This document shows, one piece after another, positions 56,300 through 64,000 of a stretch of 64,000 nucleotides of DNA. Origin of the DNA: an uncultured Pseudomonadales bacterium (lineage in GTDB: Bacteria > Pseudomonadota > Gammaproteobacteria > Pseudomonadales > Cellvibrionaceae); NCBI GenBank assembly GCA_947489425.1, contig CANLDL010000005.1, forward strand, positions 274,913-338,912. Direction: 5' to 3'. Position 1 is the stretch's first letter, and every line of letters begins with the position of its first letter. A model generated the notes under the pieces. The model had not been told where the DNA came from and ran no database searches. It was given only the letters and a program-made list of their open reading frames with translations. The position numbers and the translations under genes are program-made.

Positions 56300-58003
56300 A
56301 TGAGTGCAGCAAGTACTATGGCCGATGACGTAGCATCGGATTCCGTCAAAAAAGATCGCTCGACCAGTGACCTTGTTGAAGGCTTTAATAATCTTAATTT
56401 ACTAAGACAAGCAGGCTTAATGGTTGCTCTGGCAGCTAGTGTTGCCATTGGTTTTGCTGTTGTATTGTGGACTATGGGCGAAGATTATCGTCCACTTTAT
56501 GCAGGCCTTGATCGACTTGATTCAAGTGAAGTGATCGAAATATTAGAAACCAATAATATCCAATTTAAGGTTGATACACGCTCAGGCACATTATTAGTAG
56601 CTGCCGATGAAATTCATGACGCGCGTATGAAGTTATCGGCACTTGGCTTACCGGGCGATTCCTCACAAGGGTTTGAGTTACTCGATAAAGAGCAACCCCT
56701 AGGGACTAGCCAATTTATGGAGACAGCACGCTATCGCCGCAGCTTAGAAGGCGAGCTTGCCCGTACCATTAAAAGTATGAATAGCGTACGCGGTGCACGT
56801 GTTCATTTGGCCATTCCTAAGGCCTCTGTATTTGTGCGTGATGCACGCGAGCCGAGAGCCTCAGTATTTTTAGAGTTATACCCAGGACGAGGCCTTAAGG
56901 CAGATCAAGTACGGGCAATATCTAACCTTGTAGCCTCAAGTATCACCGAGTTACAGCTATCGAATGTTACCGTTGTCGATCAAAAGGGTAACTTACTCTC
57001 AACAGGTGATGAAGACCCTAAAATTGCTAAAGCACTTCAAGAGCTCGAATATGCCAATCAAGTGGAAAGCTCCATTAATAACCGAGTGCGTAGCATACTC
57101 GATCCTATTATTGGTACCGATCGTTATAGGGCAGAAGTAGCAGCCGATGTTGACTTTAGCGAGGTTGAACAGGCCGAAGAAATGTTTAACCCAGATCTTC
57201 CTGCCGTACGCAGCGAGCAAACACTAGATGAACAGCGCTCAGGCTCGGGTATTGCGGGTATTCCTGGTGCTTTAACCAACCAGCCTCCAGGTAATGCAGA
57301 AGCCCCTGAACAAGCCTTACCTCAGGATGGCGAAGCCGCACCTGCACCACCTTCTAATACACGTAGCCAAGCAACGCGCAATTTTGAGCTAGACCGCACC
57401 GTTAGCTATACCAAGCAACAAGTGGGACAAGTTCGTCGATTAACCGTCGCTGTGGTTATCGACGACAAAATGGTCACAAACCCAGAAACGGGTGAAAAAA
57501 CTTACGAGACATGGAGCGAAAACGAACTAGAACGCCTCGCCATTTTAGTGAGAAACGCAGTGGGTTTTTCAGCAGCCAGAGGTGATAGCGTCAATATTAT
57601 CAACACTCCCTTCCTCGATACGCCAACAGATATATTTAGCGAGGAAGTTCCTTTCTGGAAAGAACCATGGCTAGTGTCGCTAGTTAAACCTTTTGCTGGT
57701 GTATTGGTCGTGTTAGTTATCTTTTTAGGCCTATTGCGCCCTATATTAAAAACACTTGCAAGCACGGGTTCGCAAGCGAAAGAAGACGAAGAAGCCAAAC
57801 AATTAGCTGCACTGGAGGCATCTGGCCTTGGCTCATTTGATGAGCTATCAGATGAGACAGTAACACTTCATGGCGGAGAAGCATTGGCTTTACCAGGACC
57901 TGAGGAAAGCTACGAACATATGCTTAATAGCATTAAAGGGTTGGTTGCTGAAGACCCTGGCCGAGTGTCACAAGTAATTAAACGATGGATTAATGAAGAA
58001 TGA
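56300..58003 (+). CDS. fliF: Flagellar MS-ring protein FliF
   Basis: The 567-residue protein has two transmembrane helices (about 38-58 and 455-475) around a large periplasmic part with ring-building motifs: YRPLYAGLDRLDSSEVIEIL, GFELLDKEQPLGTSQFMETA in part, and RRSLEGELARTI. The linker around 330-360 is proline/glutamine/alanine-rich and variable, as usual. The C-terminal tail binds FliG. Its stop codon overlaps the fliG start (ATGA at 58000-58003). AAGAAGAGC precedes the ATG. Confidence 0.96.
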   Translation: MSAASTMADDVASDSVKKDRSTSDLVEGFNNLNLLRQAGLMVALAASVAIGFAVVLWTMGEDYRPLYAGLDRLDSSEVIEILETNNIQFKVDTRSGTLLVAADEIHDARMKLSALGLPGDSSQGFELLDKEQPLGTSQFMETARYRRSLEGELARTIKSMNSVRGARVHLAIPKASVFVRDAREPRASVFLELYPGRGLKADQVRAISNLVASSITELQLSNVTVVDQKGNLLSTGDEDPKIAKALQELEYANQVESSINNRVRSILDPIIGTDRYRAEVAADVDFSEVEQAEEMFNPDLPAVRSEQTLDEQRSGSGIAGIPGALTNQPPGNAEAPEQALPQDGEAAPAPPSNTRSQATRNFELDRTVSYTKQQVGQVRRLTVAVVIDDKMVTNPETGEKTYETWSENELERLAILVRNAVGFSAARGDSVNIINTPFLDTPTDIFSEEVPFWKEPWLVSLVKPFAGVLVVLVIFLGLLRPILKTLASTGSQAKEDEEAKQLAALEASGLGSFDELSDETVTLHGGEALALPGPEESYEHMLNSIKGLVAEDPGRVSQVIKRWINEE

Positions 58004-59010
58004 GCGAAGGTACAGAGTTAGCGATTCCACCAGTAGAGCAAGCAGCAATATTATTACTCACTCTAGGTGAGGCTGATGCCGCCGAAGTACTCAAACATAT
58101 GGGGCCTAAAGAAGTACAGCGAGTGGGTGCTGCGATGAGTAAATTATCTAACATCGAGCAGGAGCAAGTGCACGGTGTGATGGGTAATTTTATGGAGCAG
58201 GTTCGTACACTAACGGGTTTAGGCGTTGGTGCTGATAACTATATCCGCAATATGTTAGTGAGTGCTCTAGGCGAAGATAAAGCTCACGGATTAATTGACC
58301 GTATTTTATTGGGTGGTAACACGACAGGATTAGATACCCTTAAATGGATGGAGCCACGCTCTGTCGCTGATATTATTCGTAACGAGCATCCACAAATTCA
58401 AGCCATTGTTATTGCTTATTTAGACTCTGACCAAGCCGCAGAGATTATGGGTTACTTCAGTGACAATGTACGACTCGATATTATGATGCGCGTCTCGTCC
58501 TTGGATACAGTACAACCCAGTGCACTACAAGAACTTAATGATATTCTCGAAAAACAATTTGCAGGTAATGCTGGTTCGCAAACCACCACAATGGGTGGTT
58601 ACAAATGCGCTGCCGAAATTGTTAATAACCTTGATAGTAGCGTTGCAGGTGAATTACTCGAAGCCATTAAAGAGATGGACGAAGAAACAGGGACACAAAT
58701 TCAAGACCTTATGTTTGTATTTGATAACCTACGTGACGTCGATGACCGTGGTATACAGGCCTTACTCAGAGAAGTTTCTTCTGAGCTATTGATCGTTGCA
58801 CTTAAAGGTGCCGAGACCGATCTTCAAGAAAAAATCTTCTCGAATATGTCTAGTCGTGCAGCCGAACTATTACGTGATGACCTTGAAGCGAAAGGCCCTG
58901 TTAAATTGTCTGAGGTTGAAGGCGCACAAAAAGAAATCCTTATTATCGCGCGGCGTATGGCAGATGCCGGTGAAATTATTCTGGGTGGTGGCGGTGAGCA
59001 AATGCTGTAA
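58000..59010 (+). CDS. fliG: Flagellar motor switch protein FliG
   Basis: The 336-residue protein follows the FliG layout. The N-terminal domain binds FliF. The middle domain has RNEHPQIQAIVIAYL, with the EHPQ motif that binds FliM. The C-terminal domain has the charged torque helix with VDDRGIQALLREV and FSNMSSRAAELLRDDL. It sits on the cytoplasmic face of the MS ring and works with the stator to turn the motor. It is translationally coupled to fliF by a 4-base overlap. Confidence 0.97.
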   Translation: MSEGTELAIPPVEQAAILLLTLGEADAAEVLKHMGPKEVQRVGAAMSKLSNIEQEQVHGVMGNFMEQVRTLTGLGVGADNYIRNMLVSALGEDKAHGLIDRILLGGNTTGLDTLKWMEPRSVADIIRNEHPQIQAIVIAYLDSDQAAEIMGYFSDNVRLDIMMRVSSLDTVQPSALQELNDILEKQFAGNAGSQTTTMGGYKCAAEIVNNLDSSVAGELLEAIKEMDEETGTQIQDLMFVFDNLRDVDDRGIQALLREVSSELLIVALKGAETDLQEKIFSNMSSRAAELLRDDLEAKGPVKLSEVEGAQKEILIIARRMADAGEIILGGGGEQML

Positions 59011-59064
59011 ATATTTTAGCCATATTTTTACTCGCTCTCATTACCCACTAGTGATATCAAATCA

Positions 59065-60198
59065 ATGACATCAGAACCAACAGATCAAATAACGCAAACA
59101 AGCGAACAGATAGATCCGCAAAGCTATCAAAGTTGGTCGCTGCCTCATGTAACCTCTGATAGATTAGTTTCCTCAGCAGAAAAAGAAGCGAGCGAGCGCA
59201 AAAAACAACGTTTCAAAAGAAATAAAGAACCCAGAAAAACAGGTCCCGTTGATGAAGCTGCGGGTGAATCTATTGAGGTTGTTGAGACGATAGAAGAAAC
59301 CTTTAAACCATTAACCGCCGACCAATTACGTGAAATTACAGAAGCTGCTGAAAAAGAAGGCTATGAGGCGGGTTATAAAAAAGGCCTAGAGATTGGAGAA
59401 AAAGAAGGCATCGAGACAGGTTACCAGACAGGACTAGATAAATCTGACCAGAAAGTGGTAGAGCGCTGCGAGCGTGTAGAGCACATTATAGAAGCACTAC
59501 TCATCCCGTTACAAAGCGAGCGAAAAAAATTAGAAATAGTCATGGTTGATATGATCGCACAGCTAACTCAAGCTGTAGTATTGCGCGAGCTTGCACTCGA
59601 TAGTACCCAAATCATTAAGCTCGTCGATGAGGCCATCAATGCGGTGCCAGCGGGTAGCGATAAATTCTCATTGTATTTAAATGCACAAGATATTGCTTTG
59701 GTTGAATCCCACCTTAACGACCAATCAGAAAAACAATTCAATTACTATACCGATGATGATTTACTACCCGGCGGTTGCCGACTAGAGACTAAAAATACCG
59801 TCGTAAGCCATACCGTAGAGCAACGCTTAGAGAAAGTTATTGGTGACTTTACTAACAAACGTATAGTGGCAAGTGACGAAGAAATTCTCGAAGTCACCAA
59901 TAGTTTAGATAATATCAACGAGGAATCGTTAACTAATACTGAATCAACAACAACTGCTAATACGGAAATACCTGTTGAAACATCTATGCAAAAACATCCT
60001 TCAGAGACTGATATAAATACACAAGAACAGCCAGATAATTTAGAAACCCAGATACTCGATACAAGTTCAGAAGCGCAGCTGATAGATAAGGGGATAAGCG
60101 AGAAGGTAGACGAGCAAACAACAGAAGAACAACATACTCAACCATCACCACAAGAGAATACCAACTTAGTAGAGGGTGACGATAATGCCGAACTCTAG
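59065..60198 (+). CDS. fliH: Flagellar export regulator FliH with long C-terminal extension
   Basis: The 377-residue protein is about 110-140 residues longer than typical FliH. The N-terminus is Lys/Arg-rich ([20 protein letters not shown]). The GxxxG-type helix is at about 110-135 ([16 protein letters not shown]). The conserved FliH domain, with [16 protein letters not shown] near 231, ends about residue 270. The last 100 residues are low-complexity, rich in T, E, Q, S, with no predicted fold. FliH holds the ATPase FliI at the export gate. The gene's end overlaps fliI by 14 bases. Confidence 0.88.
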   Translation: MTSEPTDQITQTSEQIDPQSYQSWSLPHVTSDRLVSSAEKEASERKKQRFKRNKEPRKTGPVDEAAGESIEVVETIEETFKPLTADQLREITEAAEKEGYEAGYKKGLEIGEKEGIETGYQTGLDKSDQKVVERCERVEHIIEALLIPLQSERKKLEIVMVDMIAQLTQAVVLRELALDSTQIIKLVDEAINAVPAGSDKFSLYLNAQDIALVESHLNDQSEKQFNYYTDDDLLPGGCRLETKNTVVSHTVEQRLEKVIGDFTNKRIVASDEEILEVTNSLDNINEESLTNTESTTTANTEIPVETSMQKHPSETDINTQEQPDNLETQILDTSSEAQLIDKGISEKVDEQTTEEQHTQPSPQENTNLVEGDDNAEL

Positions 60199-61597
60199 CC
60201 CCTCAATTGTTGAATCTTTACTGGCTTATTATCCGTCGCCTAAAAAATTACAGCCACCTGTTGTAGAGGGGCGATTAACACGTGTTGTAGGTTTAACAAT
60301 GGAGGCCGTGGGCTTACAAGTCTCCATTGGTTGTGAGTGCGATGTATTAACGCAAGATGGCCGTCGACTAGAGGCAGAAGTCGTAGGTTTTAGTGAAGAA
60401 AAAGTCTTTTTAATGCCAATAAAAGCGATCCATGGTATACAACCTGGCGCGCGCGTCATACCCAAAGAAACTTACCAGAACGTAGTGATCAATGAGAAAT
60501 TACTTGGCCGTATACTTGATGGCCTTGGTCAACCACTTGACAGTCTAGGCGAGATAATTGGCGATGAAAAATCTCATACCAGTCAAACAATTAACCCCCT
60601 AGATCGAGCGCCAATAACAGAACCATTAGATGTGGGTATACGTGCAATTAATAGTTTATTAACTGTGGGTAAAGGTCAGCGATTGGGTTTGTTCGCTGGT
60701 AGTGGTGTGGGTAAAAGTGTATTACTCGGTATGATGACACGCTTTACTACAGCAGACATTGTCGTGGTCGGTTTAATTGGTGAGCGTGGCCGAGAAGTAC
60801 AGGAATTTATTCAGCACTCACTGGGTAAAGAAGGCCTTAAAAAAGCCGTTGTGGTTGCATCGCCCGCAGACGATAGCCCGCTCATGCGATTACGTGCCTC
60901 GGAGCTTGCTAGTCAAATAGCTGAATACTTTCGAGACCAAGGCAAAAGTGTACTGTTACTGATGGACTCATTAACACGTTACGCGCAAGCACAACGAGAA
61001 ATCTCCTTAGCTATTGGTGAGCCACCAGCAACTAAGGGCTACCCACCCTCGGTATTTGCCAAGATACCGCAACTGGTAGAACGTGCCGGTAATGGTAAAG
61101 TGGGTGGCGGTTCAATTACCGCATTTTATACCGTATTAACTGAAGGCGACGACCTACAAGATCCCGTTGCAGATTCCGCACGTGCGATACTCGATGGCCA
61201 CATAGTACTCTCTCGTAAACTAGCCGAGCAGGGTGTATACCCGGCTATCGATGTCGAAATGTCGATCAGCCGAGTAATGACCAATATTATCGGAGCCGAT
61301 GAGATAAAATTAGTGCAACGTTTTAAGCAGTTTTTAGCGCTTTACAAAAAAAATCGCGACCTTGTCAGCATTGGCGCCTATGTACGTGGCAACGATGCCG
61401 AGACAGATATGGCACTTGATTACTTCCCCGTGCTGCAACAGTTTATACAGCAAAACATTAACGAAAACGTGGATTACACCAAAAGTCGCGAAGATTTAAC
61501 TGCACTTATGGCACCCAGTTTTCAAGTACAAAACAATCAAGCTCAGGCATTTGGCCAGCCAATTAATACTCAAAATACTGCTCAAAGAGTACAGTAA
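60185..61597 (+). CDS. fliI: Flagellum-specific ATPase FliI
   Basis: The 470-residue F1-beta-like ATPase has Walker [16 protein letters not shown] near residue 175 and Walker [16 protein letters not shown] near 258. [22 protein letters not shown] is the family signature, quoted in part. It powers or primes export of flagellar proteins. ATG 60185 is preferred over a GTG three codons upstream, because GAGGG would lie too close to the latter. The last about 30 residues are glutamine/asparagine-rich and variable. Confidence 0.95.
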   Translation: MPNSSPSIVESLLAYYPSPKKLQPPVVEGRLTRVVGLTMEAVGLQVSIGCECDVLTQDGRRLEAEVVGFSEEKVFLMPIKAIHGIQPGARVIPKETYQNVVINEKLLGRILDGLGQPLDSLGEIIGDEKSHTSQTINPLDRAPITEPLDVGIRAINSLLTVGKGQRLGLFAGSGVGKSVLLGMMTRFTTADIVVVGLIGERGREVQEFIQHSLGKEGLKKAVVVASPADDSPLMRLRASELASQIAEYFRDQGKSVLLLMDSLTRYAQAQREISLAIGEPPATKGYPPSVFAKIPQLVERAGNGKVGGGSITAFYTVLTEGDDLQDPVADSARAILDGHIVLSRKLAEQGVYPAIDVEMSISRVMTNIIGADEIKLVQRFKQFLALYKKNRDLVSIGAYVRGNDAETDMALDYFPVLQQFIQQNINENVDYTKSREDLTALMAPSFQVQNNQAQAFGQPINTQNTAQRVQ

Positions 61598-61627
61598 ACA
61601 TCTTTTGGTTTTTGAAGGATAAATATA

Positions 61628-62053
61628 GTGGAAAATAAACAGCTGCAACTGGTTAAAAATCAAGCCGAAGAAAAACAAAAACAATTGTCAAAGCATTTTG
61701 AGCACGCAATGAATTTTGTACAAAATGAACGAAACCAGCTAGAACAAGTGCAAAGCTACGAGCAAGACTATCTCAATAAAATTAAAAACGAAGAAAAAAA
61801 CTGGAATGCAGAAACCACACAACGTTATCGTCGATTTTGTCACGAGTTAGCACAAACCATTACAGGGCAAAAAATAAAACTTGTAGAGGCTGAAGAAAAA
61901 CTTGACCAAATGCGCAAACATTTGTGGGGTCAGCAGCAGCGCATTAATGTACTCAACGACCTTATCAAGCGTGGCGAGAAGGAACATACACAGCAACAAG
62001 ATAAAATCTTGCAAAAAGAGTTAGATGAGTTTGCGCTGAGGCAATATCGGTAA
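61628..62053 (+). CDS. fliJ: Flagellar export chaperone FliJ
   Basis: The 141-residue, all-helical protein is rich in K, E and Q with long coiled-coil heptads, matching FliJ. FliJ is the stalk-like subunit of the FliH-FliI-FliJ export complex. Position directly after fliI supports the call more than sequence does. The GTG start has GAAGGAT upstream. It is the last flagellar gene in the window; no fliK follows, and an integron begins next on the opposite strand. Confidence 0.88.
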   Translation: MENKQLQLVKNQAEEKQKQLSKHFEHAMNFVQNERNQLEQVQSYEQDYLNKIKNEEKNWNAETTQRYRRFCHELAQTITGQKIKLVEAEEKLDQMRKHLWGQQQRINVLNDLIKRGEKEHTQQQDKILQKELDEFALRQYR

Positions 62054-62091
62054 TGTAGTGCCTTACCTATCAAATAGCTGATAAGAAAATA

Positions 62092-63159
62092 TTACAAGCT
62101 ATCAATCAATGTACTTAACGGACTTTTAACGTCTTGAGCGCCGTGTTTAAGAACATGTGTATACGATGTATAAGGATATACAAGTGTCGCGGGAAACAGG
62201 ACGTTGTGAGCGACAATTTCGGTCGTCTTAACATCAGTATGGCCTAATTGCTGAATAGTTCTAATGTCATAACCTTTTTCAAGTAAGCGCGTTGCAAAAG
62301 AGTGCTTAAAAGTATGACAATTGCATTGCTTATAAATGCCCACGTTTACTATCGCATGTTTAACAGATTTTTGTATATAGCGCTGATGCCTGTGGTGCCG
62401 TTTGGTTTTACCATCACGTGGATCAATGGCAAGAGTAGAGGATGGAAATAAAAATTGCCACTCAAAACTATGCGCAGCGGAGGGATATTTTTTAGCAAGG
62501 GCGTAAGGTAAATGAACCATTCCCAAGTCTTTAGATAGATCTTTTTTATGGATTGCGTGGACATGTGCAATGTGATTTTTTAAGTCACTAATAAACGAAG
62601 AGGGCAGCAAAGTAACGCGATCTTTATTTCCTTTTCCACTTCTAACAATAATTTGATTCATATCGAAGTCAATATCTTTAATGCGTAACCGTAGGCACTC
62701 CGATACTCGCAATCCCGAGCCATACATCAAACCCGCCATGAGATACTGATCTCCATTAAGTGATTGAATAATATTTGTTGCTTCGGCATGGCTGAGAACT
62801 ACAGGTATTCTCTGTTTAGCTTTGGCCCTAGTAAAATGCAGGTCACCAACGTCTAAATTAAAAAACTGTTTGTATAGAAAGACTAATGCATTTAATGCTG
62901 TTGCCTGTGTACTAGGAGAGGTATGCGCACGAACAGCTAACATTGTTAAAAAAGGATCTATTCCTAAAACCCCCACCTCTTTAGGATGCTTTTTCTTATG
63001 GAAGTAAATATAACGTTTAATCCAGTAGACATACGTTTTTTCAGTAGCCCAACTCTTATGCTGGCGACGAATTAAAGTACGAACTTGGTCTAATAATTTT
63101 GTAGAGTTTGATGGGATAGATTTAGGAATACCTTCCATAGTAATACTTTTATTTGGCAT
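62092..63159 (-). CDS. intI: Integron integrase IntI with altered catalytic region
   Basis: The 355-residue tyrosine recombinase contains the integron-specific insertion that sets IntI apart from XerC/D: LPYALAKKYPSAAHSFEWQF at about 217-236, then DPRDGKTKRHHRHQRYIQ. Catalytic positions are R151 (GSGLRVSECL), K176, H282 in HTFKHSFATRLLEKGYDIR, H307 in QLGHTD, and Y333 in YTHVLKHGAQDVKSPL. Three oddities are clear: the second arginine (HxxR) is K285, the usual LLGH is one residue short, and a 17-residue insertion (316-332) separates H307 from Y333. Activity is therefore doubtful. The start is ATG 63159, preceded by AAGGAGAG; a 27-codon upstream extension overlaps the LexA box and was rejected. 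Confidence 0.9.
   Translation of the reverse strand: MPNKSITMEGIPKSIPSNSTKLLDQVRTLIRRQHKSWATEKTYVYWIKRYIYFHKKKHPKEVGVLGIDPFLTMLAVRAHTSPSTQATALNALVFLYKQFFNLDVGDLHFTRAKAKQRIPVVLSHAEATNIIQSLNGDQYLMAGLMYGSGLRVSECLRLRIKDIDFDMNQIIVRSGKGNKDRVTLLPSSFISDLKNHIAHVHAIHKKDLSKDLGMVHLPYALAKKYPSAAHSFEWQFLFPSSTLAIDPRDGKTKRHHRHQRYIQKSVKHAIVNVGIYKQCNCHTFKHSFATRLLEKGYDIRTIQQLGHTDVKTTEIVAHNVLFPATLVYPYTSYTHVLKHGAQDVKSPLSTLIDSL
62164..62214 (-). other. In-frame 51-base insertion inside intI
   Basis: These 17 codons stand between TTEI and YTHVL, which are contiguous in ordinary integron integrases. The segment contains the inverted pair TGTCGC and GCGACA. Its origin is unknown. Confidence 0.6.
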
Positions 63160-63179
63160 AATTCTCTCCTTGAAAAAAT

Positions 63180-63195
63180 ATGTATATATATACAG
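63180..63195 (-). promoter_or_regulatory. LexA box in the intI promoter
   Basis: The site matches CTGTATATATATACAG at 15 of 16 positions (one end base differs) and lies 20 bases before the intI start codon. SOS control of integron integrases by LexA is well established in Vibrio and in mobile integrons. Confidence 0.85.
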
Positions 63196-63290
63196 TATCC
63201 GTTTGTAGGCTTGAATAAGCAAGCCTAGATATAAGGCCAAAACTCTAAGTTACTGAAAAATATAGTATTTTAATTTTTTAATGGATGAAA

Positions 63291-63420
63291 ATATGCGGCC
63301 TATAGCCATATATTTAGTTAAGGTCAAAAAACAATTCTTGTTAAGGCATTGAAATTACAGTAAATTCTAAAGATAACTACCGTAACTAATAAAAATATGC
63401 GGTCAATGGGATATGCGGCC
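63291..63420 (+). repeat. Three direct repeats ATATGCGG(C/T)C
   Basis: Copies lie at 63291-63300, 63395-63404 and 63411-63420. The first and third are each followed by a partial inverted copy (GGC...GCC). They could be accessory integrase sites of attI. Confidence 0.5.
63338..63366 (+). promoter_or_regulatory. Candidate cassette promoter Pc
   Basis: TTGTTA and TAAATT are separated by 17 bases and point into the cassette array. Each hexamer matches only four of six consensus bases. Confidence 0.35.
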
Positions 63421-63440
63421 TTAGGCCGTAGATTAAGCTG

Positions 63441-63924
63441 TTAGCACTAAATTATGATCAACAATATTCATACACTCAAAGAAAAACATGCGTCTAACTT
63501 CCTAGATTTTTTCAAGGAAGAGGAAATATATATCGATGATAGTGATTTATGTGTCGATCTGGAAAAAGGCGAGTGCGAGTTTACAGTTATCTTCGAAAAC
63601 AAGGCTTCTTTAAATAATGATGATAGAGCTCTGTTACACAGTCTTCTCGAAAAGATTGTTGAGTTGGATTTTTTCGTCGCAAATAGGATGAGCCCCTACG
63701 AAGATTATGAGTTTGAGTTATCGTATGTTGAAATTGGAAAATCAGTATTATTTAGCTACTGGAGTATAAATGTAAATTCAACATGGGAATTTGAGTTCGA
63801 GGTTATTCGAGAAGGTGAAAAATATGACTTTCAAAGCAAACTCAAGAAATAAAGCCTTGCTAACAAGCAAAGGCAGCATCGCCCTGCGGGCTGGACGCGC
63901 TAACGCGCGCCGCTGCTTTGGGTG
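63441..63924 (+). mobile_element. First integron gene cassette (484 bases)
   Basis: The ends are set by integron logic. The cassette begins TTAGCAC after G63440 and ends at G63924. Its R'' (TGCTAAC, 63858-63864) is the exact complement of its own rebuilt R' (GTTAGCA), which shows that both ends belong to one cassette. It carries one ORF in the forward direction, ending six bases before attC. Confidence 0.85.
63454..63852 (+). CDS. Cassette-encoded acidic protein of unknown function
   Basis: The 132-residue protein starts 13 bases after the cassette boundary, without a clear Shine-Dalgarno sequence, as is common in first cassettes. It is strongly acidic (many D/E, e.g. DFFKEEEIYIDDSDL) with regular hydrophobic spacing and no signal peptide or membrane helix. 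It ends FQSKLKK. I do not recognise it. Cassettes at this position are the most strongly expressed from Pc and often carry immunity, toxin-antitoxin or defence functions, but nothing here shows which. Confidence 0.8.
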   Translation: MINNIHTLKEKHASNFLDFFKEEEIYIDDSDLCVDLEKGECEFTVIFENKASLNNDDRALLHSLLEKIVELDFFVANRMSPYEDYEFELSYVEIGKSVLFSYWSINVNSTWEFEFEVIREGEKYDFQSKLKK

Positions 63925-63930
63925 TTAAGT
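63858..63930 (+). other. attC recombination site
   Basis: R'' TGCTAAC (63858-63864) and R' GTTAAGT (63924-63930, matching GTTRRRY) flank a folded arm in which TAACA, CAAAG and CAGC pair with GCTG, CTTTG and TGTTA. A two-base unpaired spacer (AG opposite GG) and an extrahelical G between CAAAG and CAGC are present, the structural marks of attC bottom-strand recognition. The central loop is about 35 bases. Confidence 0.9.
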
Positions 63931-63941
63931 GAAATAATACT

Positions 63942-64000
63942 ATGAGAAGCTTTTTTATTTTAATGTGTTCAATTTGTGTATCTATGAATGCTTACGCAAA
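63942..64000 (+). CDS. Start of second cassette gene, exported protein (cut by window)
   Basis: Nineteen codons are visible: MRSFFILMCSICVSMNAYA, a signal peptide with a likely AYA cleavage site. It begins 18 bases after the attC crossover, so it is the ORF of the second cassette, which starts at 63925. Nothing can be said of the mature protein. Confidence 0.7.
   Translation, partial: MRSFFILMCSICVSMNAYA

Larger units (their letters stand above)
63160..63440 (+). other. attI-type region of the integron
   Basis: This is the region between intI and the first cassette. It ends at the recombination point between G63440 and T63441 (GCTGTTAGCAC). It contains three copies of ATATGCGG(C/T)C at 63291-63300, 63395-63404 and 63411-63420, of which two lie close before the crossover. 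These are possible integrase-binding direct repeats. Confidence 0.65.

Noticed and set aside
62060..62100. Short hairpin TATCA...TGATA after fliJ as a terminator
   Set aside because: A 5-bp AT-only stem and no T run; not convincing.
63160..63240. N-terminal extension of the integrase to 63240
   Set aside because: It would translate through the LexA box and adds 27 residues absent from IntI proteins; AAGGAGAG supports ATG 63159.
63291..63420. ATATGCGG(C/T)C repeats considered as CRISPR or iterons
   Set aside because: Only three 10-base copies, unevenly spaced, beside intI; an integron attachment region explains them better.

Overview
The window looks like a chromosomal segment of a marine, AT-leaning gammaproteobacterium near the Pseudomonadales/Cellvibrionales. 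The evidence is the gene order tRNA-Leu, tig, clpP, clpX, lon, hupB, ppiD, a FabY-type ketoacyl synthase, fadBA, and a Pseudomonas/Vibrio-style flrBC-fliEFGHIJ flagellar cluster with sigma-54-like promoters. The species itself cannot be read from the sequence.

Layout. Positions 1-6.3 kb hold a ribosome-assembly GTPase (cut by the window edge), a hibernation factor, a small heat-shock protein behind a possible RNA thermometer, a GlxA-type regulator, fabY and an XRE-cupin regulator. Positions 6.5-19.6 kb are a two-partner secretion/contact-dependent inhibition (CDI) locus: a CdiB-like transporter, a 2888-residue CdiA-like exoprotein, a candidate immunity gene, and then a scrambled tail. The tail contains a broken REP-associated transposase, an orphan CdiA-CT fragment that lost its toxin but kept a small candidate immunity gene, two inverted REP-like palindromes, and a decayed chimeric frame. 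Positions 19.6-35.2 kb are accessory and stress genes: nitrilase, MscS channel, TlpA plus DUF3179, a His-rich heptad-repeat protein, a GCS2-AstE pair, a divergent usp/hsp20 pair around a perfect FNR/Anr box, flavin enzymes, PsiE, and an MCP-porin-periplasmic protein operon. Positions 35.6-48.7 kb are housekeeping: fadBA, tRNA-Leu(UAG), and the protease/chaperone chain. Positions 48.7-51.99 kb hold a GGDEF-EAL protein overlapping a GspG-like pseudopilin. Positions 52.3-62.05 kb are flrBC and fliEFGHIJ.

The right end (62.09-64 kb) is the start of a chromosomal integron. It has an IntI-type integrase with the integron-specific domain, a near-perfect LexA box in its promoter, an attI-like region with direct repeats, one complete cassette whose ends are fixed by R' and R'' complementarity, a textbook attC, and the start of a second cassette. 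The integrase has three lesions: HxxR to HxxK, a one-codon deletion, and a 17-residue insertion in front of the catalytic tyrosine. It may therefore be inactive.

The most interesting material is the CDI tail with its displaced module and transposase remnants, the damaged SOS-type integron integrase, and the symmetric FNR-box promoter pair. All identifications are from reading translations and motifs; no database search was possible.
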